From positions 1 through 32,147 of IMG/VR virus record IMGVR_UViG_3300050821_000564: 32,147 nucleotides of DNA. One strand, written 5' to 3'. The notes under the pieces were generated by a model, which saw only the letters and a program-made list of their open reading frames with translations, did no database searches and was not told the DNA's origin. Of the stretch, positions 1 to 8,179 are shown piece by piece. The translations under genes and the position numbers were made by a program. The number at the start of each line of letters is the position of its first letter. Position 1 is the first letter of the stretch. Source of the stretch: a virus.

Positions 1-1856
1 CGCAAACGATCAATGCGATCGCCATCGCTTCCGGCTTTACGCAAAGCGCGGTTGGATCTGCGGCCTATACGATTTTGATTGCAGCAGCGCCTAGCTTTTC
101 CCCAGGGCCTGGCAGCTATTCGACCGCGCAATCTGTGACGCTAAGCTGCTCGCTGCCTTCCAGCGGCGCGAATATATACTACACCACCGATGGATCAACG
201 CCGACCACATCCAGCACGCTTTACACGGGGCCGATCACAGTCAGCGCGACGGAAACGATCAATGCGATTGCAACGGCTTCTGGCTACGAGACCAGCGCGG
301 TCGCAAGCGGCCTCTACGGTATCGGCATTCAACTTTACGGCTCGCGTCCGATTGCCTTCTACGTATCACCAACCGGATCGGATTCGAATGCCGGTACGCT
401 GACTGCGCCCTGGGCACCGACCAGCTTGATTAATAAATCGATCAACGCAAACAATCTGGCAAATTTCGCTTTGACGCACGCGCAAGTCATCGGCTTCCTG
501 CCCGGCTTCTTTGACTACTCGACGTATTTTGCGAATAGCAGCGGCGGCTACCCGGGCGCGATGCAAATCGACGGCGGACTTTCGGGAAGCCCGACGTGCT
601 ACATCAGCTGCAATTCCAGCGGTGCTTATGCGCCGCGCACAGCCATGTTGAATGGAAAGATCAACGGCGGCGGATACGGGGGCGGCTTCAACTATCCGAT
701 CAACGGATCATTAATGGCGCACATGCCTGGCGTCAGCTGCACGCATTCAGGCTATATCACTGTAGACGGGCTGATCTTCACGGGATGCACTTACAAAGCA
801 ATTCGCGTCGGCGGCGGATCAGCTGGCGAAGGCGCAGTCGGCATTCCTGGCGCGCTGATTCAAAATTGCGTTTTCACGGGCAACAACGGCGAAGGCTTAA
901 GCACCGATAATATGGCCGGCGTTTGGATCGACGGGACTATCGGCGCCATCGTGCAGAACAATTATTTTCACGACAATTACGGGGCCTCAGGGCCAAACAG
1001 CAACGATCATTTGAGCGCCGTGATCCTTTGGGGACCGAATTCAGGATCGACCTACAGTTCCGGCAACATCATCCAGAACAACACCATAGTGAATTCCGGC
1101 GACATCTGGGGAAAATACACCACTCAAGAGCAATCAACTATCCAGGGCAATTACATCGACATGTCGATGTATTCAACGCCGGCCGTTTCATCGGCAGTAT
1201 TCGACTTCAGCGGGCAGCCCACTTCCGGCCTGACTGGGACTACCTATTTTAGAAATAACGTTCTTCTGATCGCTGCGACCTCCGGGATCGGGCGCATGAC
1301 GCAGACGGATGCAGACGGATACACCACGCCGATCGTCTGCAATAACAATACGATCATCCTTTCAGGCGGCAGCCGATACCCGGCGCTTTGGCTGGCCGGG
1401 CTCGCTGCCGCAAATGGCGGCTTAAGCGTCTTCAATAATTTGATCCAGGGCAGCGGCGACACTTCGGGCTACAAGACAGTGCTGACCAATCCGGCGTTTC
1501 CTGGCCTTTTCAACTACAACATGTACATGGCGGCCGCGACCTTCGCACTGCGAACCAATGCGAACGTTGCCAGCGTACTTGCGACCTATTCAACGCCAAG
1601 CGCTTTCGGCGCCGGCATTGCGGCTAATGGCGGCATCAGCGGCGCGGAGGCGAATAGCATAGTAGGCACTGCTACCTTTACAAACATCGGCACGCACGCA
1701 CAGTTTTATCAGCTGAATGCCGGATCGACCGGCCAAAATTCTGGATATACGAACGGCACGGGCAGCGGCGGCGCCGCCTGCGATATGGGCGCATGGGGCA
1801 ATCTTCCTTCCGGCTTGACCTACATCGGCAGCATGGTCGGCGGAGTTCTTGATTGA
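1..1856 (+). CDS. Tail spike/adhesin with chitobiase-C-terminal-like repeats and probable beta-helix (5' partial)
   Basis: The frame is open from base 3 to the TGA at 1854-1856, so the gene starts upstream of the window; the TTG at 75 is not convincing as a start because in-frame sequence before it (QTINAIAIASGFTQSAV) is the end of another copy of the domain that follows. That domain (about bases 90-325, ending TINAIATASGYETSAVASG and containing YYTTDGSTPTT) matches the chitobiase/beta-hexosaminidase C-terminal-like family (CHB_HEX_C), an Ig-like carbohydrate-associated module. From about base 355 the protein has FYVSPTGSDSNAGT, the usual opening of parallel beta-helix/DUF1565-type proteins, followed by Asn/Gly-rich strands with motifs such as IQNNTIVN and VQNNYFHDN. 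Likely role: receptor binding or polysaccharide depolymerisation at the virion surface. No catalytic residues can be assigned. It runs directly into the next gene. Confidence 0.75.
   Translation, partial: QTINAIAIASGFTQSAVGSAAYTILIAAAPSFSPGPGSYSTAQSVTLSCSLPSSGANIYYTTDGSTPTTSSTLYTGPITVSATETINAIATASGYETSAVASGLYGIGIQLYGSRPIAFYVSPTGSDSNAGTLTAPWAPTSLINKSINANNLANFALTHAQVIGFLPGFFDYSTYFANSSGGYPGAMQIDGGLSGSPTCYISCNSSGAYAPRTAMLNGKINGGGYGGGFNYPINGSLMAHMPGVSCTHSGYITVDGLIFTGCTYKAIRVGGGSAGEGAVGIPGALIQNCVFTGNNGEGLSTDNMAGVWIDGTIGAIVQNNYFHDNYGASGPNSNDHLSAVILWGPNSGSTYSSGNIIQNNTIVNSGDIWGKYTTQEQSTIQGNYIDMSMYSTPAVSSAVFDFSGQPTSGLTGTTYFRNNVLLIAATSGIGRMTQTDADGYTTPIVCNNNTIILSGGSRYPALWLAGLAAANGGLSVFNNLIQGSGDTSGYKTVLTNPAFPGLFNYNMYMAAATFALRTNANVASVLATYSTPSAFGAGIAANGGISGAEANSIVGTATFTNIGTHAQFYQLNAGSTGQNSGYTNGTGSGGAACDMGAWGNLPSGLTYIGSMVGGVLD
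1301..1320. repeat. 10-bp tandem duplication
   Basis: The decamer GCAGACGGAT occurs twice back to back inside the spike gene. The unit is not a multiple of three, yet the frame stays open through both copies (reading QTDADGY). It is probably an old slippage event or chance. Confidence 0.6.
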
Positions 1857-4438
1857 CGCAGAAAACAATTTTCATCACCGCGCTGGGCGCAGGCACTTTC
1901 GTAGCCCCTGGCGATTGGCCTGCATCAAATGTTGCCGATGCGATCTATTGCATTGGCGGCGGCGGCGCGGGGCAAGAATCGAATAACGAGCCTGGCGAAG
2001 GCCCGGGCGGCGCTGCGGCTGCATTCGCGCCATCGACGAATGTCACGCTGCTGAATGGCGCGAATCTATTCGTCGGCAACGGCGGGCAAACCGCAGGGGC
2101 TGCAGGCCAGGATACATGGATAGGCGGAAGCAGTTTTGCCACATCGCTGGTCGGCGCGAAAGCTGGCGCAGGCGCAGGAACCACAGCTGGGCAAGCCGCG
2201 CAGGGCGGCCAGGCCAGCGCCTGCATCTGCAATGGCACGGCGCAGAGCGGTGGCAATGGATCGCTGAATAAAGGCGTATCTGGCGGCGGCGGCGGCGGCG
2301 GCGGCGCAGGCGGCCCAAATGGTCCAGGCGGCCAAGGCGGAAATAATGGGGGCGCAAGCGCGAATGGCGGCGGCGGCGGCGGCGCAGCGGATGGGGGTAC
2401 GAATGGCGGCACCGCGTCCAGCCCGAACGGCGCGCCTGGCGGCACGATTGGCGGCGCTGGCAATGGGACGGGCGGCACTTCTGGCACGCCTAATGGCGGC
2501 AATGGAACGACCGCCGCAGGCGGCGGCGGCTTAAATAGCGGCGCAAGCACCGCTGGCGGCAATGGCGGATCAGAAGCGCTTTGGACGCAGACATCAGATT
2601 CATCGACCGCCGGCCCTGGATCTGGCGGCGGCGGCAGCGGCCAGGTCGCGCCCAGCCAGCCGGGCAATGGCGGTCTTTATGGCGGCGGCGGCGCTGGATC
2701 TGGCGACGGCGGATTGACTACGTTCGGAAAAGGCGCGCAGGGAATCATCGTGATCCTTTACACGCCCAGCGGCGGCGGCCCGGCCGCTGTTCTCGCATCT
2801 GCTGCTGCCGGCCAAGCTTCGCTGGGCGCCCAGATTGGCGCGCCCTGGGCTGCGCAGATGGCGGCGAAGGCGACGTGGACGGATCTGGCGTGGCTTTCTT
2901 CGCGCATGGGCGCGATCGCCAGCGCGCAGCCTTCGAATCTTCTGAACTGGGCTAGCATCACGCTGACTGCGCCGCTTTATCAGGGCCTGGGCGGCGCGCT
3001 TGATGGATACCTTTGGACGATCGCCACGCCCAAGGTCGGCACGGTCGTCTATTACGATCCTGCCAATATGTCGATCGCATCCGATGGATCGATCACCGCC
3101 ACGTCGAATAATTTCAGCGCGCTGATTGGCTTTTATGATCCATCCGCCGGCTGGCAGTCCGCGCTTTACACTATTTCGCCAGGGGAAGTCGGCTACGCCA
3201 TCGGCTATGCAAGCTTGACCGCGACGCTTTCGGGAAACTTAAGGCCGCTGGCCGCCGCCGCTTCGGATCTTGCCAACTTCGCGGCTTCCCTGTCTTCGAC
3301 GATCAAGCTTTCCGGCGCCGCAGGCGGCATTGCATCCGGCGCTGCTGCGCTGACCGCGGGCGTGGCGCTTGCCGATCATGCGGCGGCCTTAGCATCGATC
3401 AGCGCGGCATTGACCACGGGCGTGGCGCTGGCTGATGCCGCCGCGGGATTGGCGCGGGCGACGATCGCGATGCAAACGGCGGTTCAAGCCGCGACGCTGG
3501 CTGCAGGATTGGCATCTGCCGGGCCGGCGCTATCCACGCACATCCAGCTTGCCGCCCAGGCCGCAGGCATTGCATCGGGCACGCCGACGTTGACGAACAC
3601 CGTAGCGGCAACCCTGGCTGCGAGCGCCGGCGATATTGCCAGCGCTGCGATCAATCTATCAACCAAGATCGCTGCGATCAGCGCGCCGAATGCAATCGCC
3701 AGCAGCCAGCCATTCTTGACCACGCCGAAGCCTTTGCTGGCTGCTGCTTCAGGATTGGCCAGCGGGAGCTTCGCGATGCGAACGGGCGCGGGATTCCAGA
3801 CGCTTGCCGCAGGGCTATCCAGCGGCGCCGCCGCATTGCAGACGCAAGGCGCATTCGCTAGCCTAGGCCGCGCGATCGCTTCGATGTCCGCTTCGCTTTT
3901 CACGCTGCCGGTGCTGACTATGCCAATTCTTCTCGCGCACCAGATCCCTGGCATTTATCAGCCCGGCCCATTTCCGCAGGGGCAATTTCAAATCGGGGCG
4001 GGAACCGAATCGGTCTTCGGCATAGATTGGACCTATTGGATCTGCTTCCTATGGCAGCCGGGATATTCGGCGGCGCTGAATTACGTAATCCGCCCCTTCC
4101 CCTGGACGGGCCTGCAGTACATCTGCACCACCGCCGGGCAAACGGGGAACTATCCGCCGATCTGGCCCGAAGAAGTAGGGCAACTCGTTGTGGACGGCAG
4201 CGTGGTCTGGACCGCCGAAGCGATCGATAACACCAGCCTGCAGACCACCGTGGTCAGCGCGACATATTCCGCGCCGGCAGGAATCACTGCCAGCCCATAT
4301 GCCGTTGCAGGCCAGGTCACGCCCGTGGCAATCAATGCCAGCGCCGCGACGCCTGGGCAGACCTATGAGGTGGTTTGCACCGCCCTCATGGCCAGCGGCG
4401 ATTTTCTGATCGGCCAACTGATCTTCGATGTCAATTGA
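1853..4438 (+). CDS. Gly-rich/Ala-rich repeat virion adhesin-like protein
   Basis: 861 residues, starting at a TTG that overlaps the previous TGA. The N-terminus fits a Gly-rich phage fibre domain: KTIFITALGAGTFVAPGDW, then IYCIGGGGAG, then a very Gly-rich stretch to about residue 300. In phages such domains lie near receptor-binding tips or replace fibre chaperones. Residues about 464-690 are eleven degenerate copies of a roughly 20-residue Ala-rich unit (AAGLASG..AL.T.V.LA). The C-terminal 170 residues are a distinct aromatic-rich domain (IDWTYWICFLWQPGY, QLVVDGSVVWTAEAID). No enzyme motif was seen. It overlaps the terminase start by 11 bases, so it belongs to the phage operon. It is probably a fibre or surface-exposed adhesin; function is inferred from composition and context only. 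Confidence 0.7.
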   Translation: MTQKTIFITALGAGTFVAPGDWPASNVADAIYCIGGGGAGQESNNEPGEGPGGAAAAFAPSTNVTLLNGANLFVGNGGQTAGAAGQDTWIGGSSFATSLVGAKAGAGAGTTAGQAAQGGQASACICNGTAQSGGNGSLNKGVSGGGGGGGGAGGPNGPGGQGGNNGGASANGGGGGGAADGGTNGGTASSPNGAPGGTIGGAGNGTGGTSGTPNGGNGTTAAGGGGLNSGASTAGGNGGSEALWTQTSDSSTAGPGSGGGGSGQVAPSQPGNGGLYGGGGAGSGDGGLTTFGKGAQGIIVILYTPSGGGPAAVLASAAAGQASLGAQIGAPWAAQMAAKATWTDLAWLSSRMGAIASAQPSNLLNWASITLTAPLYQGLGGALDGYLWTIATPKVGTVVYYDPANMSIASDGSITATSNNFSALIGFYDPSAGWQSALYTISPGEVGYAIGYASLTATLSGNLRPLAAAASDLANFAASLSSTIKLSGAAGGIASGAAALTAGVALADHAAALASISAALTTGVALADAAAGLARATIAMQTAVQAATLAAGLASAGPALSTHIQLAAQAAGIASGTPTLTNTVAATLAASAGDIASAAINLSTKIAAISAPNAIASSQPFLTTPKPLLAAASGLASGSFAMRTGAGFQTLAAGLSSGAAALQTQGAFASLGRAIASMSASLFTLPVLTMPILLAHQIPGIYQPGPFPQGQFQIGAGTESVFGIDWTYWICFLWQPGYSAALNYVIRPFPWTGLQYICTTAGQTGNYPPIWPEEVGQLVVDGSVVWTAEAIDNTSLQTTVVSATYSAPAGITASPYAVAGQVTPVAINASAATPGQTYEVVCTALMASGDFLIGQLIFDVN
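3242..3920 (+). repeat. Ala-rich ~20-residue repeat tract
   Basis: Protein-level tandem repeat in the preceding gene. Successive units include AAGGIASGAAALTAGVALAD, AAGLASAGPALSTHIQLAAQ, AAGIASGTPTLTNTVAATLA and AAGLSSGAAALQTQGAFASL. About eleven units can be laid out by eye, with conserved A-A-G-[LI]-A-S, L and T positions. The DNA copies have diverged, so this is an old repeat kept at protein level rather than a recent expansion. Confidence 0.75.
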
Positions 4439-6029
4439 TTTCAAAAATCCAGATTATGCGGCGGTGATGCGCGAGCGCTGCGAGCGCCAGGCGCGGATCA
4501 ATGCGGCTAGCGCGGCCAAGATCGAAGCGCTGAAGGCCTATTACGCCGCGCATATCGCGGAATTCATCAGCGATTTCGGCATGACCATGGATCCGCGCGT
4601 CGCCGCTAAAGGCCGCAGCCCCTTCATGCCGTTCGTGCTTTTCCCCAAGCAGATCGATCTGGTCGAATTCATCGTGCGCAAATGGCGCACCGGCGCGCCC
4701 GGGATTGTGGTCAAGTCCCGCGACGTCGGCGCATCCTGGATCGCCATGGCGGTCAGCTGCAGCCTTTGCATCTTTCATAAAAACATGATGATTGGCGTGG
4801 GGTCCGCCAAGGAAATCAAGCTGGATCGCACCGGCGATCCCGATTCGCTTTTCTATAAAGCGCGGCAATTCATGCAGTATCTGCCGCTGCAATTCCGCGG
4901 CAGCTGGGCTATCGATGCGCACGCGCCTTATATGCGCATGCTATTTCCTGACACCGTATCTTCGATCACCGGCGAAGCCGGCGATTCGATTGGCCGCGGC
5001 GGACGCAAGGCGATCTATTTCGTCGATGAGGCCGCGCATATTGAGCGCCCCGCGCTGGTCGATGCCTCGCTGGCTTCCACCACCGATTGCCGCATCGATA
5101 TGAGCAGCGTGGCCGGCACCGCCAATTCCTTCGCCGAAAAAGCGATGGGCGGCAAGATCGAGCGCTTTGATTTCGCCTGGCAGGATGATCCGCGCAAGGA
5201 TCAAGCGTGGTATGACAAAAAGGCAGAAGAATTAGATCCGATCACGCTGGCGCAGGAAATCGATCGAAATTTCTCAGCATCTATCGAAGGCATCGTAATC
5301 CCATCGATTTGGGTGACGGCTTCTGTCGATGCGCATATCCGCCTAAAAATCGCGCCCAGCGGCAAGCGCCAGGGCAGCCTGGATGTCGCCGATACCGGCA
5401 TCGACAAGAATGCTTTCGCCTGGCGCTATGGCAATTGCCTTGAAGGCGCGAAGTCCTGGACGGGCAAGAATTCCGATATTTTCGCGACCGCTGAAAAGGC
5501 CTTCATGCTTTGCGATGAGCTATCGCTGGCCAGCTTCAATTTCGATAACGATGGCTTAGGCGCCGGCATCAGCGGCGATGCGCGAATCATCAATGCCCGG
5601 CGCAAAGCTGATGGCCTGCGCGCCATTGCCGTAGAATCCTTTCGCGGATCCGGCGAAGTCCTGCAGCCCGAAAAGCAGATGGTGCCCGGGCGCAAAAATC
5701 AGGATTTCTTTGCCAATCTGAAAGCCCAAAGCTGGTGGCATCTGCGCTTTATGTTCCAGCAGACCTGGCGGGCATCGCAGGGCCTATCCTTCGATCGCAG
5801 CATGGTGATCAGCATCGCGTCGGGATTCCCAGAGATTTCGCGGCTGCTGCTCGAGTTGTCGCAGCCGGTCTATTCGATCAATACGGCCGGCAAGATCCTG
5901 ATCGATAAAGCGCCCGAAGGAATGGCGTCGCCCAATCTGGCCGACGCGGTTATGATGTGCTTCGCGCCGCGCAAAGCGGTCATGAGGATCACCGCGGCGG
6001 CGCTGCAGGCTGCTGAAGAGGTCACGTAA
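4428..6029 (+). CDS. Terminase large subunit (TerL)
   Basis: 533-residue DNA-packaging motor that translocates the genome into the procapsid and cuts it. The ATPase half has a deviant Walker A, VVKSRDVGAS (about 94-103), which lacks the usual GK pair, as is common in this terminase group, and a clear Walker B, IYFVDE (196-201). The nuclease half shows the three acidic positions of the RNase H-like fold: SLDVADTG (D319), FNFDNDG (D373/D375) and NLADAV (D506). The ATG at 4428 overlaps the upstream adhesin gene by 11 bases, and a small head gene follows directly. No small terminase subunit is recognised in this window; it may lie upstream of base 1. Confidence 0.95.
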   Translation: MSIDFKNPDYAAVMRERCERQARINAASAAKIEALKAYYAAHIAEFISDFGMTMDPRVAAKGRSPFMPFVLFPKQIDLVEFIVRKWRTGAPGIVVKSRDVGASWIAMAVSCSLCIFHKNMMIGVGSAKEIKLDRTGDPDSLFYKARQFMQYLPLQFRGSWAIDAHAPYMRMLFPDTVSSITGEAGDSIGRGGRKAIYFVDEAAHIERPALVDASLASTTDCRIDMSSVAGTANSFAEKAMGGKIERFDFAWQDDPRKDQAWYDKKAEELDPITLAQEIDRNFSASIEGIVIPSIWVTASVDAHIRLKIAPSGKRQGSLDVADTGIDKNAFAWRYGNCLEGAKSWTGKNSDIFATAEKAFMLCDELSLASFNFDNDGLGAGISGDARIINARRKADGLRAIAVESFRGSGEVLQPEKQMVPGRKNQDFFANLKAQSWWHLRFMFQQTWRASQGLSFDRSMVISIASGFPEISRLLLELSQPVYSINTAGKILIDKAPEGMASPNLADAVMMCFAPRKAVMRITAAALQAAEEVT

Positions 6030-6031
6030 AA

Positions 6032-6235
6032 ATGCCACTGACGCCCAAGGGCCAGGAAATCAAAGCCGCGCTGCAGAAAGAGTACGGCGCGAAGAAAGGC
6101 GAGGAAGTGCTATACGCCGGCCAGAATAAGGGCACTTTCAAGGGCATCGATGCGAAGCTTCAGGCGGATGCCGATCTGCTGGCATCTGGCAAGCATATCA
6201 GCGGCCGGGATCGCAAGGCCATGATCCGCAAGTGA
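6032..6235 (+). CDS. Small conserved phage protein between terminase and portal
   Basis: 67 residues, basic, beginning MPLTPKGQEIKAALQKEYG and containing GEEVLYAGQNKGTFKG. Short proteins with this pattern (Lys-rich N-terminus, a YG..KGE.V.YA..NKG motif) are frequent beside terminase or portal genes, usually annotated hypothetical. No enzymatic motif was seen. It starts 2 bases after the terminase stop and overlaps the portal start by GTGA, so it is translated as part of the packaging operon. Function unknown. Confidence 0.8.
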   Translation: MPLTPKGQEIKAALQKEYGAKKGEEVLYAGQNKGTFKGIDAKLQADADLLASGKHISGRDRKAMIRK

Positions 6236-7689
6236 AGCGCGCGCCGGCTAAAAAAAAGGCGATGACCATAAGCGATAGCGCGCTGATGCGCGCCGGCCAG
6301 CGCCCGATTGAGCCGCAGCGCCGGCGCTTGGAATTGCCGCGCTTGCCCCCAGGCGTTTTGCCCAAAGGCGCCAAGATGGCCATGGACGATGGGGCCAATT
6401 CCGCTTTCGGCTGGTCCAATGCGATGGCGGGCGGCATCGGCTGCGGCCTTTATTTCCCGGGCTACCCCTATCTCGCTGAGCTCGCGCAGCGCGCCGAATA
6501 CCGCTCACCCGTAGAAACCATCGCGGAAGAAATGACGCGCAATTGGCTGAAATTCACGGGGACATCGGGCGATAAGCAGCTGGCGGAAAAGATCAAGCTG
6601 CTTGAGCAGGATATGACCGATTTCGGGATTCAGGACAAATTCCGGCGCGCAACCGAGCTTGACGGCTACTTTGGCATGGCGAAGCTTTTCGTGCGCCTGA
6701 AGAATGATGAAGCGGCGCGCGATACGCCGCTGATCTTGGACAGCAAAACGATTCCGCGCGGCAGCCTGATGGGCTTCAAAGTCATCGAAGCGATGTGGGT
6801 GACGCCCAATGTTTGGAACGCGGTCGATCCGACGGCGGATGATTTCTATCGCCCGACCATGTGGTATGTGCTGGGCAAGCCGACGCATTCCAGCCGGCTG
6901 ATCAATTTCGTTTCGCGCGAAGTTCCGGATCTCTTAAAGCCCAGCTACAACTTCGGCGGCATATCGCTTTCCCAGATGATGGAAGGCTATGTAAATCAAT
7001 GGCTGCGAACGAAGAATTCGGTCGCGGATCTGATCCATAATTTTTCGATCATCGCGCTTTCCACCGATATGCAGGCGCTGCTGGCAGCGGACGAAGGCGG
7101 CAAGGATCTATTTGCGCGCGTCGAAATGTTCATCAAGAATCGCGATAACAAAGGCCTAATGACGCTGAATAAGGACAGCGAAGAACTGACGCAAATCGCG
7201 GTGCCCTTGGGCACATTGGATGCGCTGCAGGCCCAGGCGCAGGAGCATATGAGCGCGGTATCGCGCCTGCCGCTGGTGAAGGCCTTCGGCATCACGCCTT
7301 CCGGATTGAATGCCAGCAGCGAAGAGGAAATCATCGTCTTCTATGACCATATCCACGCGCGGCAGGAAATCCAATACGGCGCCAATGCGCGCACGGTTCT
7401 GCAGATCCTGCAGCTGAATCGCTTCGGGGAAATCGATCCCGCGATCGGCATCGAATTTACGCCGCTGCGCGAACTTGACGGCGAAGCCTTGGGCAGGGTA
7501 CGCAAGGGGGATGCAGAACTTGCGGCCACCCTCATTCAAAATGGTGTTATTGCGCCTGAAGAAGAACGGCAGCGCCTCGCTGATGATCCTAATTCCGGCT
7601 ACAACAACCTGGTGGTCGAAGACGTACCGGATCCGCCAGAAGACCCGACAGATCAAGAAACGCAGGGCGGGGATGGCGACGAAGACTAG
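6232..7689 (+). CDS. Portal protein, DUF1073 family
   Basis: 485 residues. The portal forms the dodecameric ring at one capsid vertex through which DNA enters and to which the neck binds. The sequence resembles the DUF1073 portal family: YRSPVETIAEEMTRNWLKF near residue 85, a tyrosine/glycine-rich core (RATELDGYFGMAKLF), the central NKGLMTLNKDSEEL segment and RLPLVKAFGITPSGLNASSE. The C-terminus is acidic (PEDPTDQETQGGDGDED). The GTG at 6232 overlaps the previous stop; an in-frame ATG at 6262, after an eight-A run, is an alternative start. Automatic pipelines may label this family anti-CBASS Acb1-like, but the position between terminase and the Mu F-like protein argues for portal. Confidence 0.9.
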   Translation: MKRAPAKKKAMTISDSALMRAGQRPIEPQRRRLELPRLPPGVLPKGAKMAMDDGANSAFGWSNAMAGGIGCGLYFPGYPYLAELAQRAEYRSPVETIAEEMTRNWLKFTGTSGDKQLAEKIKLLEQDMTDFGIQDKFRRATELDGYFGMAKLFVRLKNDEAARDTPLILDSKTIPRGSLMGFKVIEAMWVTPNVWNAVDPTADDFYRPTMWYVLGKPTHSSRLINFVSREVPDLLKPSYNFGGISLSQMMEGYVNQWLRTKNSVADLIHNFSIIALSTDMQALLAADEGGKDLFARVEMFIKNRDNKGLMTLNKDSEELTQIAVPLGTLDALQAQAQEHMSAVSRLPLVKAFGITPSGLNASSEEEIIVFYDHIHARQEIQYGANARTVLQILQLNRFGEIDPAIGIEFTPLRELDGEALGRVRKGDAELAATLIQNGVIAPEEERQRLADDPNSGYNNLVVEDVPDPPEDPTDQETQGGDGDED

Positions 7690-7819
7690 GAAGGAATCGC
7701 CGCGCCAGATTATGGACGCGGCAGCCCCTGCCCCATCAAAGCCTAAAGCCCCGCCGCAGCATTCGCAGATGACGAAAGGGCTGCGCTTCTTTCGCGGCGC
7801 GCTTGTGCGGCGAAAATGA
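7673..7819 (+). CDS. Small basic protein overlapping the portal end
   Basis: 48-residue frame (MATKTRKESPRQIMDAAAPA...) starting with ATG at 7673, preceded by a G-rich stretch (GGGCGGGG) that could serve as ribosome binding site. It overlaps the last 17 bases of the portal gene. It is Pro/Ala/Lys-rich, with no domain recognised. Position and spacing are like real genes here, but the composition is low complexity, so this is a tentative call. Confidence 0.4.
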   Translation: MATKTRKESPRQIMDAAAPAPSKPKAPPQHSQMTKGLRFFRGALVRRK

Positions 7820-7990
7820 GCGGCGTATTCTTGCTTTCACACACCACCGCGAAGCCCAGGCCCCGCTAGGGGGCGCCGGCGGCAACCTTCTGTTTGTGGC
7901 TGCAAGCCCCACGGGCAGAAGCTCTACCGCCGGTCGGCGCAGCGAATTTAATCCTGCAAGCTATTGCGCCGCCGCTAGAATGATCCGCGC
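7820..7990. other. Longest non-coding gap in the window
   Basis: 171 bases with no convincing gene, in a window where neighbours usually overlap. It holds a short hairpin, GCCCC-GCTA-GGGGGC (7860-7874), with no T-run after it, and near its end a TATAAT-like hexamer TAGAAT (7976-7981). No good -35 element at 16-18 bases was seen. It may carry a promoter or processing site for the following head genes, or be the remains of a small gene. Confidence 0.4.
7976..7981 (+). promoter_or_regulatory. Possible -10 element upstream of an SD-less start
   Basis: TAGAAT lies 9 bases before the ATG at 7991, and no Shine-Dalgarno sequence lies between them. If functional, transcription would start at or next to the ATG, giving a leaderless or nearly leaderless message. 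No matching -35 box is evident, so confidence is low. Confidence 0.25.
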
Positions 7991-8179
7991 ATGGCCAAAC
8001 AGCGACGATGGACCGAAGCGGAATATAAAGCGATTTATCGCTGGTGGAAGGAATTGAAGCGGATCGGCAATTACAAATCAAAGGCCAGCGAGCTTGGCGT
8101 ATCCCACGGCTGCCTGGCGATGGCAATCAGCCGCGCGCGGGCGAAATTCGATGACACCTACGGCGGATCGATCACATGA
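7991..8179 (+). CDS. Small helix-turn-helix-like protein
   Basis: 62 residues, strongly basic and Trp/Tyr-rich: RRWTEAEYKAIYRWWKELK, then KASELGVSHGCLAMAISRAR, which reads as a helix-turn-helix unit (helix, ELGVS turn, recognition helix). Role unknown; it could bind DNA as a small regulator or assist packaging. It stops in an ATGA overlap with the minor head gene. Upstream is the longest gap of the window and no ribosome binding site, unlike most other non-overlapping genes here. The HTH assignment is by eye. Confidence 0.7.
   Translation: MAKQRRWTEAEYKAIYRWWKELKRIGNYKSKASELGVSHGCLAMAISRARAKFDDTYGGSIT

Noticed and set aside
1945-2667. 240-residue open frame on the minus strand
   Set aside because: It is the Pro-rich mirror of the Gly-rich tract of the plus-strand gene; GGC repeats read as GCC (Pro-rich in this frame). 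No start context or domain.
6232-7689. Anti-CBASS Acb1 function for the portal gene
   Set aside because: DUF1073 proteins are sometimes labelled this way automatically, but gene order and length indicate a portal protein.
7860-7874. GCCCC-GCTA-GGGGGC hairpin as a terminator
   Set aside because: Short stem and no T-run after it; recorded only as part of the gap.
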